The position numbers and the translations under genes are program-made. From assembly GCF_001625305.1 (NCBI RefSeq), contig NW_017803954.1, forward strand, positions 565,094-629,093: a stretch of 64,000 nucleotides of DNA. Reading direction: 5' to 3'. Positions 46,628 to 60,687 of the stretch are shown here, one piece after another. The stretch is from Branchiostoma belcheri. Lineage: Eukaryota; Chordata; Leptocardii; Amphioxiformes; Branchiostomatidae. The notes under the pieces were generated by a model that saw only the letters and a program-made list of their open reading frames with translations, searched no databases and was not told where the DNA came from. Positions within the stretch are counted from its first letter, which is position 1. Each line of letters starts with the position of its first letter.

Positions 46628-49600
46628 CGATCATAGACATCTTCAGCCGTCAAACCTCAGGGATCGCAATTACATCCAATCATCGTCAACATGCTGTAGC
46701 TGCGTCCTGACACCGCCAACATCGAGCCAGCAAACCGTGCTCTGGGCACCCCCCGAGGCCTCGCCAAGGGTTCCAAGGAGTCGTCTGTAAGGTTGCCAAA
46801 GTCCTGGCAAGACGTGGAAAGTAATATGGTCACGCTGATCACAGAGAAACTACAGAACCACTGTCTGGAAGACAAAGATGTAACATACAATCAGATAGAC
46901 CATGTGAGTAGTTTGTACTTTTTTTTCTTGGAAATACTGTAATAAAATGTACATAAATGTTTTTGTTAATTTTTGAATGGATAAGTCTAGGCAGTGCACA
47001 ACGTATCCGGTATTTTTTTCAGGTTCAAAAGTTAAAGATATTGAAATGGGTATCATCATATACGGGAACATGGGTATATCCTTCTAAAATGCTTTGAATG
47101 GCAACGATTTTGCAACATAGCCAATGTCAGTAAGAAATATAATTAAGTTGCATTTTGGTACAATCCCCATTATGAATAAATAAATGCTACGTACATGACA
47201 TGACCAAGAAATTTACTTGTTGTGAGACATAAAAATTTCACAATGGCCATCCCAAAATTTATGGAATCCAATACGGTAACTTCACATGAAAATATATTTT
47301 AATGAGCTAAAAATTGAATGAAAATGTAGGTTTGGAGGTTTTCAAAATTTTCTGGGGGAGCATGCAGGACCCCCACAGGAACAGAAGGCAAGTTTTAGCA
47401 TGCAGCTCACCGGATCTCACATGATCCTCTCTAAAGTAGCTCTTCCACCAGTAATTGGCTGTCTTTACAGGCAGCTAAGCTGTTCACGTTTCATGCCATT
47501 GTGGATTTTCTTAGGTTAGGGCGGTTCAATGGGAGAATATTTCTGGCGTCATCATGCACTAACAAGACCCTTAAGTTAAACCATGCATTGTGAGTGATGG
47601 CCTGTCATCTAGTTGGATTGCCATGAAAGCAACCCTCTGACTGAACTTGTCAAGTGGATCGAACAATAGGAAACTTAACCTTTGCTTTGGGGTATAAGAA
47701 GAACAAAAAGAAAAAATTTTCTCAAAAATTTTGCCATATCTGTGGTCCAATATGTCCACACAACAAGTATTTATTGCAAATCATGAGATTGTGTACTAAT
47801 ATGGAAAACAATATGAATGAATTCTATTCTTAAAATTGACTGCCCAGCTGGGTAAAAACTATAGTTTCAAATTCCTCCTAAACTTCTGATGGAATAGTTG
47901 CTATGACAACCTCTCAATACCAGTATGCATTCTTGAATTTCATTAGTATTTGATGCCAATGCTTGATCACAAGCATGAAGTCTGAAGCTATTGCAATTTT
48001 CAAGTGTAAGGTGCCAACACAAGAGGGCTATAGGCCTATAGCATAATGGGGATTGTGACATTTTTGTTGTTAGCTGTTTGACCAATGAGACAGTGGCTGC
48101 ATGCCTGTCAAATCGTTGCATTTTTATGTTCTTATTCCATATTTCTATGTTTTGAAGGGGTCAGTCTATAGCATCTGTCACTCTGGTATAGTTTTGCTGA
48201 TGTTATACCTATAGTAACGATTTTGCTATAATTTTGATGACAATTACTGAAAATATAAGTTTGACATTGAAAGTTGATTTGTGTTGGTTAGTAACTCATT
48301 TGCAAAGTTGAGAACTTATTTCCGTTCTGTGTTGTGTTACAGCGTCCCGCGCACCGGAGCCTGCGAGCCCGTAGCTTCACCATCCCGAAAACGTACCGCT
48401 ATGGAGGTAAGAAAACCCCTGACGTAGTCTCAGCAAATATACCTTGTTTGCTCAGACTAATTGTGTTGGGTGGGCTCACTTTCATGTAAGAGAGTATAGT
48501 GTCATGGTAGTATAGAAGGGGGTGAGGTTACTTTGTCAGACTCAAAGGGAACCTGTTGTTGTTTCCATATGAATGAAGTGTTGCATCAGTGTTTCCTTAG
48601 CTACTAAACTTTCGGACTGATCCAAAAGCTTTTAAAATTTCAGAAATACTTATAGCATGTTTTCTGAATGGCAAGCTAAGACCAAATGATTGATTTAACC
48701 TCCTTACTAAGACATAAAATGCAAGAATGAAAACATTTAGGAATTCCCTTCTACTAGTTTTAGTTAAAACATGTACTCTTTACTCCCTTTATCAAGAAAA
48801 ACTATTTAAAACTTCACTTTACTAACTGGGCTCCAGAAAACAATCCATTGAGCTCAGGCTCTAATGTATCCAAGGAGCTAATTTTCCCTGTAACCTACTG
48901 GTACTCCCAATCTATTGCTCCAAGTCCAATTATATGAAGGTGTAAGCATTCAATTGTTTGTAACTATCCATTCCTAAGTTTAGCTAATTGCTCATTACCA
49001 TATCAAATGGCCACTAAACAAATAAGATACACAGGTCCATTCACTTTAATTTCATCTTTGTCTTGACTTGCTTGATAACACTGGCGGTATTCATTTGTGG
49101 GTCATTGTTGAGTGAACTTGTTGAATGCCAACAGAGCAAATTTGTTGCTAGTGCATGAAACCATTCAAGTACCCATGTCAGAAAACAGTTGGCCATGCAA
49201 GTTGTTTTCTTTCATTAATCTATGACAGGGGCTTATTGATCTCATTGTCAGTAAAAGAAAGTACTTTTCTTGTTCAACTTTCGCCCAATGAAAAAGCAAA
49301 TACCTCATTAGATAGGGACTGGATAGGTTTGTTTGATCCAAATCTCCCAGGACCTGAGTCTGACTTAACTCCTTGCTCTAAACTGTTTTCTTGCATCCGC
49401 ACTCAAAACTGGTCCCTCAGTATTCTTCAAGCACAGGTGTTCTTCTGGGTGTTCTTCAAATATCTCACTCCTGTTCCTTGTGAGGGATTTTTGCACCTTT
49501 GAAGAGACAGGTGCTGTGATGTTTGTAAGAACGAGAGTGCCTCTTGTCCGAAAAAACAAACCGACAGATCATTGTCACTGTCAACATAGAAGACTAGGAT

Positions 49601-50675
49601 AGTATCTGTTGAAAGACAAAACACATCCTTCAAATCCATCTGTACCAGGTGCAAATAACAGAAACATCATGTTTTCAAAAGGCAGAGTGGTCTTGTGGTC
49701 ATGTTTGTGTCTTTCAACATTGGCAGAACTCTTTTTATCCTTTGAGGCTCCCAGTGCATTGGCAGGCCACTAAAAAAAATTACTTATTTCTTGGACAAAG
49801 TAACTTACAAAGATGATGCATAACAGAATGTTATCTTGGATTCAGATTTTTTAAAACATATGTGTACAAAATGATTGTTGCAGTGGTCAGTGTTTGTTCG
49901 GTGTTTAAAGTTTTCTACCTGTTTTACAGAGCACAAGAGGACTGCATTTGTGGAGAAGAATGGCCTAAGGTCGGGGGTGACAGAAGCCATGGCGTATCCC
50001 CCGGGGGACCGCATGACGATTCTGACCCGCAGCCGTCACAAGAGCGAAACCTCTGCACCAACCCGCTTCAACTTCCACTGCAATGACTCCAACATATCAC
50101 AGACGCCGCCCGAACCCCCGCCGCCAAAGAAACGACACTGCCGCTCCCTCTCCATCCCCACGGAACTTTCACAAACAGATTCCAGCTGGAAGCCCAGCGG
50201 CTGCAAGCTCTGGACGCCGGTCACGAAACTCAAACAGGGTCAAAACGGGTTGAACAGCACAGCTTCCTTCCGAGGGTCCAACAGCAGTTTGTCGTCATTC
50301 CCAGTCCACGCCGGTGGGAGAGCGCCCTTCAGCCCCAGCGAGCAGTTCTCCACCCCGCCCGAGTCGCCCATCCCCCGCCCGGCCTCCGCCAGCAGCGGCT
50401 TCTTCGACACCTCGCTCTCCGCCCCGTGGCTCGACAACAGTCCCACCAGACACAAGCGCACTGACAGCTCCGTCTCCGAGGCCGTGTCCGAGGGCTCCGG
50501 GTCGCTGTCGTCCGTGGGAAGCAGCCTGACGTCCACGCCAGAGTTGCCGCGGAGACGAGTGGGCCTTCCGCGGGCCCGGTCCCAGCCCTGCGTCTTGCAC
50601 CACGACCGCAAGGGGGGACTGAAACGCAGGCGAGAGGAGGAGAGACCAACCATCGACTTTGTCAAGATGAAAGAG
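46628..50675 (+). CDS. FAM53 family nuclear protein, 5' coding exons (3' end not found)
   Basis: FAM53 proteins are nuclear regulators; the vertebrate family includes FAM53A, FAM53B/simplet and FAM53C, with roles in beta-catenin nuclear localisation and proliferation. Exons are 46628-46903 (coding from 46826), 48343-48406 and 49930-50675. They give 296 residues so far, ending in phase 0 at a weak donor (gag|gttggt). The start is fixed by an in-frame TAG at 46697-46699 with no other Met before MVTLITEKLQ, which is the vertebrate FAM53A N-terminus. Family motifs are KKRHCRSLS (residues 114-122), SSWKPSGCKLWTPV (132-145), RPASASSGFFDTS (197-209), TSTPELPRRR (248-257), RARSQPCVL (262-270), the basic KRRREEE (279-285) and IDFVKMKE (289-296). 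The vertebrate C-terminal exon (KSLCSLNYEDDD type) is absent up to position 64000, so the gene probably runs out of the window. Bases 46628-46825 are 5' UTR. Confidence 0.9.
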
Positions 50676-53600
50676 GTTGGTATTCTTTCTCTGTTGATCA
50701 TTTTTGCAAACTTCATCAGAATGGAATCTCATTGTAAAGGGATTAAATCTGTCTTGTCATCCAAATGTGACTGACTGCTGTCAAGTAACAGCCTTTCAGC
50801 ACTTACAGAAAAATATGGAATATTCCAATAGGGTGACCAAAAAATAATAAGTGGTGATTAATGTTATTGTACACAAACTTCTTGTCTGTATTTATTTGAA
50901 ATTTATTGTGTATATGCATGACTATACACAAGTAGTCACCAACATGTGTGGTGTGGTGTGTGCTATACCTATTTCTACCGTCAGCATTACGTCCTATACA
51001 GTATACCTTAATTTTTGTGCTGTTATTGTTCCATGATATGTGCACCTACATTGTATAGAGCAGGGAGTAGCTAAATGTTTTATGATGCAAGATCTTGGCT
51101 AACTTTGAACTGCTGCATGTAATACTAGCTGTAGCTATACATGTGTCATGCCACCATACATGACATATATTAATGTCCAGTTCTTTGCAGTTGGCCTGCA
51201 GGCATCATAGTTCAAATACTTGACAAAATGCCGTGTTTACTTTCACCTGAGAAACCTGACAGCCTGAAAATGAACGTTGATCTTGCATATACCATGAATG
51301 CCTGAGTTGTAATTACTGTCAGAAGGGAGCATGTAGGAACAATAGATAAAATTACAGCCGTCAGAATGTAGCACCATGGTATCGCAATCATGCGGCACGG
51401 ACGTGTATCATATGGCTGTACCTGCTCTGCTTGGGTTGCGTATGTTACTGACTAGGATAACTAAAGGAGTTATGCATACTTAGGTTTTTAAGATTCTTGT
51501 GATCATCTTGTGTTAGACCATGATAGTATAGTCAGCTCTTTAGATAAGTCATATCTATTATCCTGTGGGGCCTGCATGGGGGTCGAGTCTGTGCTTTATG
51601 GTAAATTCAGGAGGTCCGCCCACAAAGCACTAAATTCAGGAAGGGAACAGTACGCTTTCCTCAAAATTTCACCATGTGTCGCATGAAAATAAATAGCTTA
51701 CCCTAGGAATTATTTGAAGTAAAGATGGCCTGCCTCCTCTGTCTTATGAAAATTAACATGCAACCTATGGACAGTATATAGCTAGATAGCTAGGATCTCA
51801 GGACCCCCCCCCTCCCGATCTTGTCATGAATAAAATTCTGTGTGGAAGGAAATCAAATTTGTCTCTAGCCTAATGCAGGTTCAGACCCTCATTTTCCCCT
51901 GTCAGTTTATGACAGTCTTTTAACCCACCCGCTCCCTCAGTCATACCAACAATGGACAGTTCCTCACCAGGGTCATGGGTCACAGAAACCCATTTACCAA
52001 TCCCTCGGCAGGTCAAGCTAACACTTGCAATGCATTACCCTCTCCTTTGAAGTTCATCTTGTCTCTGGACACGTGTGAAATTCCCTTGACTGAGTCTTTC
52101 TGTTCGGCATCGCCTGCGAGGGATTTCAGAAAGATCGGACATTTACATCACAGAAGGAGTAATCTGTTGGGGCATTCATTAAGGACAGGGGCAGGCTCTG
52201 GGGTCAGCCGGGTGCCAGGAGGTCTGCAACAGCCAACATGGAATGGCCGTAAACTATCATAGCATTCATATCTGGCAGGAATTTAGGACACTGGCATGAT
52301 GGATGCTGAGGGACTTGTCAGTCAAACATGAAGAGAAAAGCTATGCCGGACTTCTGGGGTCTCCACAAAGAATGGATTAATGCAGCACCGTCACAGGACA
52401 TGTCACTGTTGTACCTATTGTGAAGGCTTACATGTACATTTTCCTGTAATTCTTTGATAGTGGTTTGGCAAGACGTAATTACAGAACCTTCAAGATTCAT
52501 TGCACCATAATACATGTATGTAAGACCATTGCAGTGACCCATACAATGCTGATGATAATGACATCCCTGCATATACATTGGCCCAGTTGCAAGACCTTAA
52601 ACATTAGCTATAGTACAGTCAAGTAATGAGAACAATTCCCAGTAAATCTGGCTTTTGTGAATAATAAGGTAGCTTCTAAATACAGTAGATCAATAGCAGC
52701 GTAGGTCTAATGTCATCAGGTCTATGGTACCTTACATTCGTGAGTGTGCCTCTTGCTTTCCACTGGACAGCTCTAGAGTGCCAATAGGTCATGATGCGAG
52801 GTCAACATAGGGGCAATAAAGGAAGATGGACTCCTGGTCCTATACTAAAGACTGTTCCTATCATTCCCTGTCACAGATGTAGCCTTCCATGTAGATTGAA
52901 GCTGGAATGTTCTTTGGCAGTTTGGATTACTTTTGGTCCAAATGGATTGTGTTGTAATATGAGGAAGGTGAGCAGAAAGAGATCTGATGTTGGTCCATAT
53001 TTTTGTCAAGCATTGGTTAATCCTTCATTTGATAAAATCTTACAGCTAATGAAGGGCAGAAATTATGGCCATTCTATTCATATTGACCATTGAATAGACT
53101 CAACTCGTATGAAATCATATAGGAGGACTCTATGCTGACGTGTCAGGAAAAAATATATGGCTGTGGAAAAGCTTGATCCACATACATTTATGTTGTGTAT
53201 GAATGGTTTTGTCAGACAGCAGAAGCATACATGTAGTCTGAAAGGTAGTGCAACCTAAGCAGAGCTATGTAATGTAAAAAATCCTTAATATCACTGCATG
53301 TGATAGGTTGCTTTTTCCTTTAGTTAGCTAAGGAACCTGTCACTTCCTATTTGTGACAGGTGTATGGGTTTAGGGCTGTTTCATGCGTGCAATGACGGAC
53401 TTGCTAGGAGACTATAAAGGGTTAGAGAGTGATTTCTAAGGAACAAAGGATGGCTGTGTTAACTGCAAACATTTTAGTAAAAATCCTTTAATCCTACGGT
53501 AGCCTACTGAAGCTTGATTGAAACATGCTAGCATCACAATGTACATGCCTTGGCAAATCCTTGTGTTGTACCATACATTCTTTGGAAAATACCTTTGAAT

Positions 53601-55162
53601 GACAGACTGCACAACATGTGAAAATTTGCACCTTTGCTAAAATATGTTAATTGGCAGTAACTAATTATAAAGCTGTGTACTATGCCCCTTTCAAATTCAT
53701 CACCTACAATTTTAGTTTCCACTACCAAATTATAGGTTGCAGGTGAATATTTTGCACCAAGACAATTGTAGAACTTTATTCTATCAAAAGGACAGTTGTA
53801 TTAGCCTATAGAATTTGTAACGTCCCAGGTAACATACGTCTGTACGTAAAAATGTAGCTGTAAGAATTTTAACTTACAAAGTTATCTAAAATATATGGAA
53901 TTTACCAGACAGATGTGATGCATTCCGCTAGACGTGTGGACCATAACTGGAAGTTTCATGAGATACTAGTACATTATGAATCAGGTGCATGCAGCATGTA
54001 GACTGGTATTAAACACAGTCCATTAGGACTACCTACCTGGTGACAGGTGGTCGTTTTGCCAGTGTAAAATTACTGGAATAATGGGGAAATGACTATCATT
54101 GTGCAGTAGTATCCTGATGCTATGGAAAGATAAGTATATGGTTCCTATGTCATAACTGCTATTCGTAACTAGGTCGATTGTTACGATAACTACATCAGGG
54201 ATGCTGAGTTGACGTCATTAACCAGGGATGGCATTCTGCAAAATTGCTTCCTCTCTATTATTATTGAATATGTGGACCCCATTTGGATGTCTCATTTGTG
54301 AATGACCACTGGAAGATGAAATAGAGCACTTCATGTATTCCAGCTACTGCTTCATATAAAGCTTTTGTCTGGTATATCATTCTGCATACCGAGGATACTA
54401 CCAAGCTAACATTACCTGTACAGGTGCCATTTTCCCTCCTGGACCTAGAGGTTTAATCATGTAATACTTTGATAATGAGAGGGTGTCTACAAATACCTCC
54501 TTACAAAATACCCCAAACTATTGAAACTTGCCCCACATAACTCAAATTATCTCTTGCATAACAATATAAAATGTTGTAAATATTGATTTTGACATTCAGT
54601 AGTACCGAAATCGCTTTTTGGGCTGTTTTTAGCACCCAGCCTCTAACGAGTGATAAAGATAGCAAGTGAAGCTACTGCATGGTGTGTGAGTTTGTGGGTC
54701 AAGAGAAGGTGTGGCATGACATACAAGGGCAGATCAATAGCTTTATCTCTTTGTTTGGACAACACCAACTTTTCAGTGCCAACAGGTGTGAAATCCCCTT
54801 TGAACATGCGGCCCTTGTTTGTTCAGGATTCGCCAAGTTTTTTAGGGGCTGCGAATTCTTGTTTATGGGCTGGTCGTTTTATTAACTGCTAAATGGAGAA
54901 TAGTTATGTGTTTGTATATATAGTCAGGGGAGGGGTCGTTCTGATGTCTAGGGATCCTGGTATGAGGTTGCTACAGGAGTCCACTGGTACAAAAGTCACG
55001 ACCCCATGAAATTTTTCCTCACTCTAGGACCGTCTATTAACAGGTCTTAAACATTAATGATTTATCGAGTACTTACCACCAGGATGTACATGTAAAAGCA
55101 GTGTTTCGTTGTGAAGAAATATAGGACCCTACTTGGTAGCATGGATATTAACAATCTTTGCA

Positions 55163-55330
55163 CAGGTACAATTAGGTCTTGCCATATAGGTATAAGGTAC
55201 ATAGACCATCTGTGTACCTTATACCTATTATACCTGTGCCTGTACCTGTAAAATTCTTTAGGAGCAGGTCAAGACCTAAATATTTGGTGTACCTACATTT
55301 GTATACCTGAATATCTGATGTACCTATACC
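55163..55330. repeat. Nested palindromic repeat rich in GGTAC/GTACC
   Basis: A perfect 16-bp hairpin, ATAGGTATAAGGTACA (55186-55201) with its complement (55213-55228), sits between outer inverted pieces (attaggtcttg and caagacctaa). Many further tacctgtacctg-type repeats extend to about 55560. Confidence 0.75.
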
Positions 55331-58300
55331 TGGACATTTGTGAACCCAATTTTTTTTATACTAAAGATAGATAAATTATATCTCAAAGATGATAATTTTG
55401 AGAATTCAAAACATGAAAAGAACAAAAGCTTGACGTATATACTCATTTGGTTACGTGTATAACTTATAGATGATTGGCCTAATTTGTTTAGGTACAGGTG
55501 AACCTTTGTGGCTGTACGTATATATACCTGAAATTTGTTTAAGTACATAGCTCTCATCATCACAGTTCTAAGTACAATGTGTAATCAAACAAAAAACCTC
55601 TGTACTTTAGGCTGAAGCTGCATAGATTCAGCTGTATTATTATCATGCAAAATTCTTAGTCAGACTTGAATTCTTCATTTGTGCCTGACTTCATGGATCA
55701 CAAGTTACCCAGAATGCATGTCTTCGTTGGAAATGTTCAAGAGAGTCTGAAGAGTCTACTGTGGGCGTGACAGCCAGCCAGATGTAAACACAAAGATGTT
55801 TTGTGTAGGAATCTACATGCGTCAAATGATGCCATGAATGCTGTCATGCCCTGGGGATTGCACATACATAGGGCGGAGATTCAGCCTACAGTCCAATCTT
55901 CCAAACCACAAAATTGGAAGGCATGCACCTATCAAAATATGGCCTGTGGAACTTTAAAAACTTTCATTTTTGCATTGTGGTCTTATTTTCGCAGTTTTCC
56001 CTGTGACCTCTCCATAGCAAATTTATCATGCTGCAAATATGTCTTTGTCCTTGTATGACTATTACAAAATGTACACTACAGAATTGTTAAATAAAGCCAT
56101 CACAAAAGTTTCACAATTTACAGTATCCCTCCTGCTCCATCGTGAAGATTGGGTACCATAACCATGGTAACACCCCCCCCTAGCTAGCCAAACAGAGTCA
56201 AAAGGAGCCGAAAGGACCCAACTCAGCAACTGTGCTATGTTCTGTCCTAGATCAAGTTAAAGGCCGGGGTGCTTGTTAATCCAGGAATGTTATGGGCTTG
56301 TCTTGATGTTTCTTGTGAAAGCCAACCCTGGGTTTGTAGTAATAATATATGGAAGTTACTGGGGACAGCCACTATTGCTTCTTGTAGAGTACCCAAACAA
56401 TGAATAATTGGTGTATTTAAAGAGCCTTTTAAGTACAACATGCATATAACTCTTTATTATGATAAAGATTTGTGCAGTATTTACCAATAGATAAATTCAA
56501 TTTTTCCCCCATCATGATATACAATAAGGATCACCTGAAACAAAACAAGATAGAATGTGTTTATCTGGAAAAGGTTCCAAACAACAGGTACACAGTGTGT
56601 GGTGAATGTGTGGTTGCCAAGTTACACCATGCCACTAGATTCATATTTGCACAATTAACTTTAAAGTTCAAGTAGCACATTCAGTTACCTAGACTTCTTC
56701 TGAGAGTCATTGACTTCAAAGAAATATTATTGAAGGTTTATTGATGCAACAAAAAATACAGTGACAAGATGGAATTACAAAACAAAGGTCCCAGTTTTCC
56801 ATATTAATTGAAATGAAAGTGCAGTGATCAGCTAAGGAATATTAGCATGTAGATGATATAGTCAGAGGTGTAAAATCCTTATATAGCATTTAATGAACTT
56901 TCAGAAGACTCCTAAGTATTGGACAATGATAAAACGTAATTTGGAGGTGAATGCACACTATGTGGTCTGCTGGATTGTTTAGTCTGGTCGGTACACCTAC
57001 ATGTACATTGTACTCCTGGTGGCCTTGGGACAGATTAATTGTACACAGTTGTGTCCCTCCACCTTTTGGCCTTTGGAAAAGATGTGATTTCTCAACACTA
57101 ACAGGTTTGGTCATACATTCGAGTACTGAGAAAATAAAGTATGTTTAGATACTGAAGCTTATCAAGATGAAAGAACACCCCCAGTTGCCCCAGATATTAG
57201 AGTGTTGCTTTCATGGCAATCCAACTACATGCATCTAAACATGGTTGATGGATGGTACCATCTGGAGGAGTCAAGTCAAGTGAGAAAGTAGAAAAATGGG
57301 GTTACTAGTATTTGTAATTGCTGTTCATTTCTAACAGTTTCATGACCCTGTTTTCATGTCAGAGTTAGTCTTGCAAAAGGCTCAAGGTAATGGTTTGTTC
57401 ACATATGCCACGTCATCATCATAAGATCCCAAACAAAAAGCTGGCTCACAATATAGGTCCTTGTCGGATATTGGTTCTGTCACATCAAAATCTGAATGTC
57501 AGTGAATGTGATGGTGCCAGAACTTCTCACAAAGGCACAACCATTGTTATTTGTATGTGTTCAAGGTTCATATGGAAATTGGAGAAATTTATATCTTATG
57601 GGGCAGGGGGCAAATCAGTGCCTGCAGGTGTCACCCAATGTAATTGAGTCTGTGAGGCCTGCCCATGTTCTACCACATTCTCCACCCACACACTTTGGTT
57701 CCTGACTACTGAGACCTGGGGGAAATTACTGGAACCTTCCTGTGACTGCTGCCCAATCTGCTTCAATTTGCCCACTTCCACTGTGACATTTTGATTCTAG
57801 TCATCACAAAACACACAGCTGTTTTCAACAATTACAGTCCTCCTCAATAGAAAATGTGTTTTAATCAATTATGATTGTGCTTGTTATATACTCACCTAAA
57901 GCTTATCTCCCAGGAAATTCAGCCCAGGTGATTTCAGAAGGGAGATTATGAGATGAGGAAGGGGGATCAAAGAAAATAAGTCTTGAAAACATATGTCTTA
58001 CAGGGTCAAAAGGCCACCTGAATGTGATCATTTGTTTTTGTGGAGACTAATAACTAGAGTGTCCTGTTAATGTGGCCAACTCTAACTCCTGCAGACATAC
58101 AGTACTTGTACAGGTATGTGGCAGGGCTTTGGGGACAGGTCAACAAGAGTTGGGAAGAAAGAGGAAGGAGATGGAACCTGGGAAAGTGTTCTGGATGTAC
58201 CGTAATGCAGAAATCATCCCAGGATTATCTTCAACGGAGCTGTACCCAGTTAAATATATCTAATCATTCGAAAATAATTAATGTGTCCATTTAACCCTCA

Positions 58301-60669
58301 TTTTTACTCGCTACCCAACAACTTACCCTTTGTGTGTGTTTGTGTGGATGGGAGTGGGTGTGTGCATCCATGTGTGAAAACTGTTAACTGTTTTAGGAAA
58401 CAACACAAAAAGATGCACAGTCGTTTGAACAAGTTTTGGAAAGGTCGAAACCACAGAGGGCAGGAAAAGAGATGTGACAAGTTCATGTTTCAATAACAAC
58501 CCATATTTATATACATCGAGATACTTGCTGGTCCACCCCTTGGTAACAATAATATAGCATCTCAGTTCTCTTTCTGGTCATTAGTACATAATTCATTCCA
58601 TGTGTTGCCAGTTCATGTTCACTTATCCCATTTCCTTCTGTCAGAAATCCCACCCTTCCCATGCCCTGCCATGTAATCACTATGTACACCCTTTTTCTAA
58701 ACATTACAAAATGCCAAAGGTGGATATCCTAGGGCTCTTCTCATAAGTTATAAGTTGTACTGTAACTGGATGTGGCACTGGTGATGGTGATTCAGGAACA
58801 GATATCTTACCTGTCTACTATTTTGAGATAGGAAAATGTTTGCTTGTTGAAAGTAGAATTCAATCGAGGGTTCCAACACATAAAATGGACAAATGAACTG
58901 TGTTATACATTGTAAAAGTAAAACATTTGTACTGATATTATACTAGGAGTAGGAAGCGAATAAACCAGGGAGGTGTGGGTCCCTGGTTCCTGTGTATACT
59001 TTGTGGTTAACCAAGGGAAGTTCCAAGGCCTCTGGCTTGACATAGCATAGGAGCCAAAGGAAAGGGTTTTACGATAAACTCACAATTGCAGAAATTCTTG
59101 CAGGATGGTGTGCTTGCAAAAGATTTATGGTGATATTTTCTGTTTTTTTTTTTCCACAGAAATTGCCTACTGTACATGTACATGTATACATAAATCTTTT
59201 CAAAGCTCACTTTTCAACGTAATACATGTTTGAATGCCTGCATTCAACATTCTAACAAATACAGTTTTGCAATCTGTGCCTGCTCTTTCTAATTGTTGAG
59301 TGGGTGGTCACACCTACATGTACATTGTTGGACTGTGCCACTTTTTCTGGAATGTCGATATTGTCTAACTGTCCGAAGGAATTACTTCTTGTCACCAAGG
59401 GGAACAATAGAATCTTAAGTCTGGCAAACTAAGAATACCTGCTGGTCAATGCGCATTTCTCATGCTCCTGTCTTGTCTTATTTACCTGTACACATTCCAG
59501 GATGGACTTGCGTGAGAAAATGCTTTCAAGGAGTATATGTCCTTTATAAGCCTTAAGAATCCTTGTCTAAGACCGTGCCGTTAGGGTCCTTACTCCGGGC
59601 AGGTGTCTCTTTGGCCATTCATGACCATTAAGAAGGTGTACTTGACTTATCCCTAGCTTGTCTTTGTTCTCTCCACGTGTCAAGTCTCTTTTGTCTCGTC
59701 TAAGTGGCCTTAGAGTCCAAGTGGCCTTGAAGATGGAGCAAAGACCCACGCCTAAAGTAGAAGCGCTCCAGTCCAAGAGTGCAAATCTCATTCAGGCATG
59801 CATACCGGTAATTCCTCCTTGTTATACGGCTGTATCTGTAGTTTAATAGGAAGCTGCTAGAGGGACCAGCATATCTTGCAAAGATGAGGAATTCTTGAAG
59901 AGGTCCCTAGGTCAGGATCAAGACAATAGACATTGTGTGACATCTTTCTCATTCAATGAGCCGAAAACTTGTTTATGTGAAGTGCAATGTTTGCATCGGG
60001 TTGCCTTGGGGATTTGTCTACTGTTGGAAATTGGCCTTGTGACAGGTGTTTTTGAGATTTTCAAGTACATTTTTTGGGCAGGGGAACTCTGTAAAATTAC
60101 ACTGTGTGTCTACCAGCTGCTTCTTCTGTTGGAAATTTAGTGTCAAAACTATGCTGTCCCTTGTTTTCTGTATTTTTTGTCACATCCCATAACTGATGAA
60201 CTTGGTTACCTTTTAAAACAGACGGATTCCAGATGTGTCTGAAATTGATATGCATGCTGTATTTAGAACGTTCAAGTACAGGACTCCCCGGCAGGCATAT
60301 CTATACACGTACATACACCAGTTTGACAGATCCTGCCAAGAACTCAGCATTCTTGCAGTAAACCAACTGTTAAAGATAGCCATGTACATGCTAATGCAGA
60401 TGGGCTAGAAAGCCATGTGCCTGAGTAATGGGTGTTGAGGGCCCATGAGGTCAGGGTCAACTTCCTGGCAAGCATGTAACACTAACAGACGTTGTGTATA
60501 TGTGTCAGGGGGAGCTGGCCTCAGGAGGATATGCCTTCCTACTACTGGATAAGGCTTATACTGTGCTCTTCCAAGAAAAACAAAGGAGAGTAAGATGGAA
60601 ATTAAAACAAATTTCAAGTATTCAGAACCCTGTGATTCCCTTTCCTCTGACCCTCTCTCTGTAGTGCAA

Positions 60670-60687
60670 GATATATATATATATATA
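60670..60687. repeat. (TA)n microsatellite
   Basis: Eight uninterrupted AT dinucleotides. Confidence 0.9.

Noticed and set aside
46628..46825. N-terminal extension of FAM53 upstream of MVTLITEKLQ
   Set aside because: The frame has a TAG at 46697-46699 and no Met between it and 46826, so this part is 5' UTR.
50240..50732. Long reverse-strand and alternate-frame ORFs (up to 158 codons)
   Set aside because: They lie opposite the GC-rich third coding exon of FAM53, whose + frame matches the family; the others are composition shadows.
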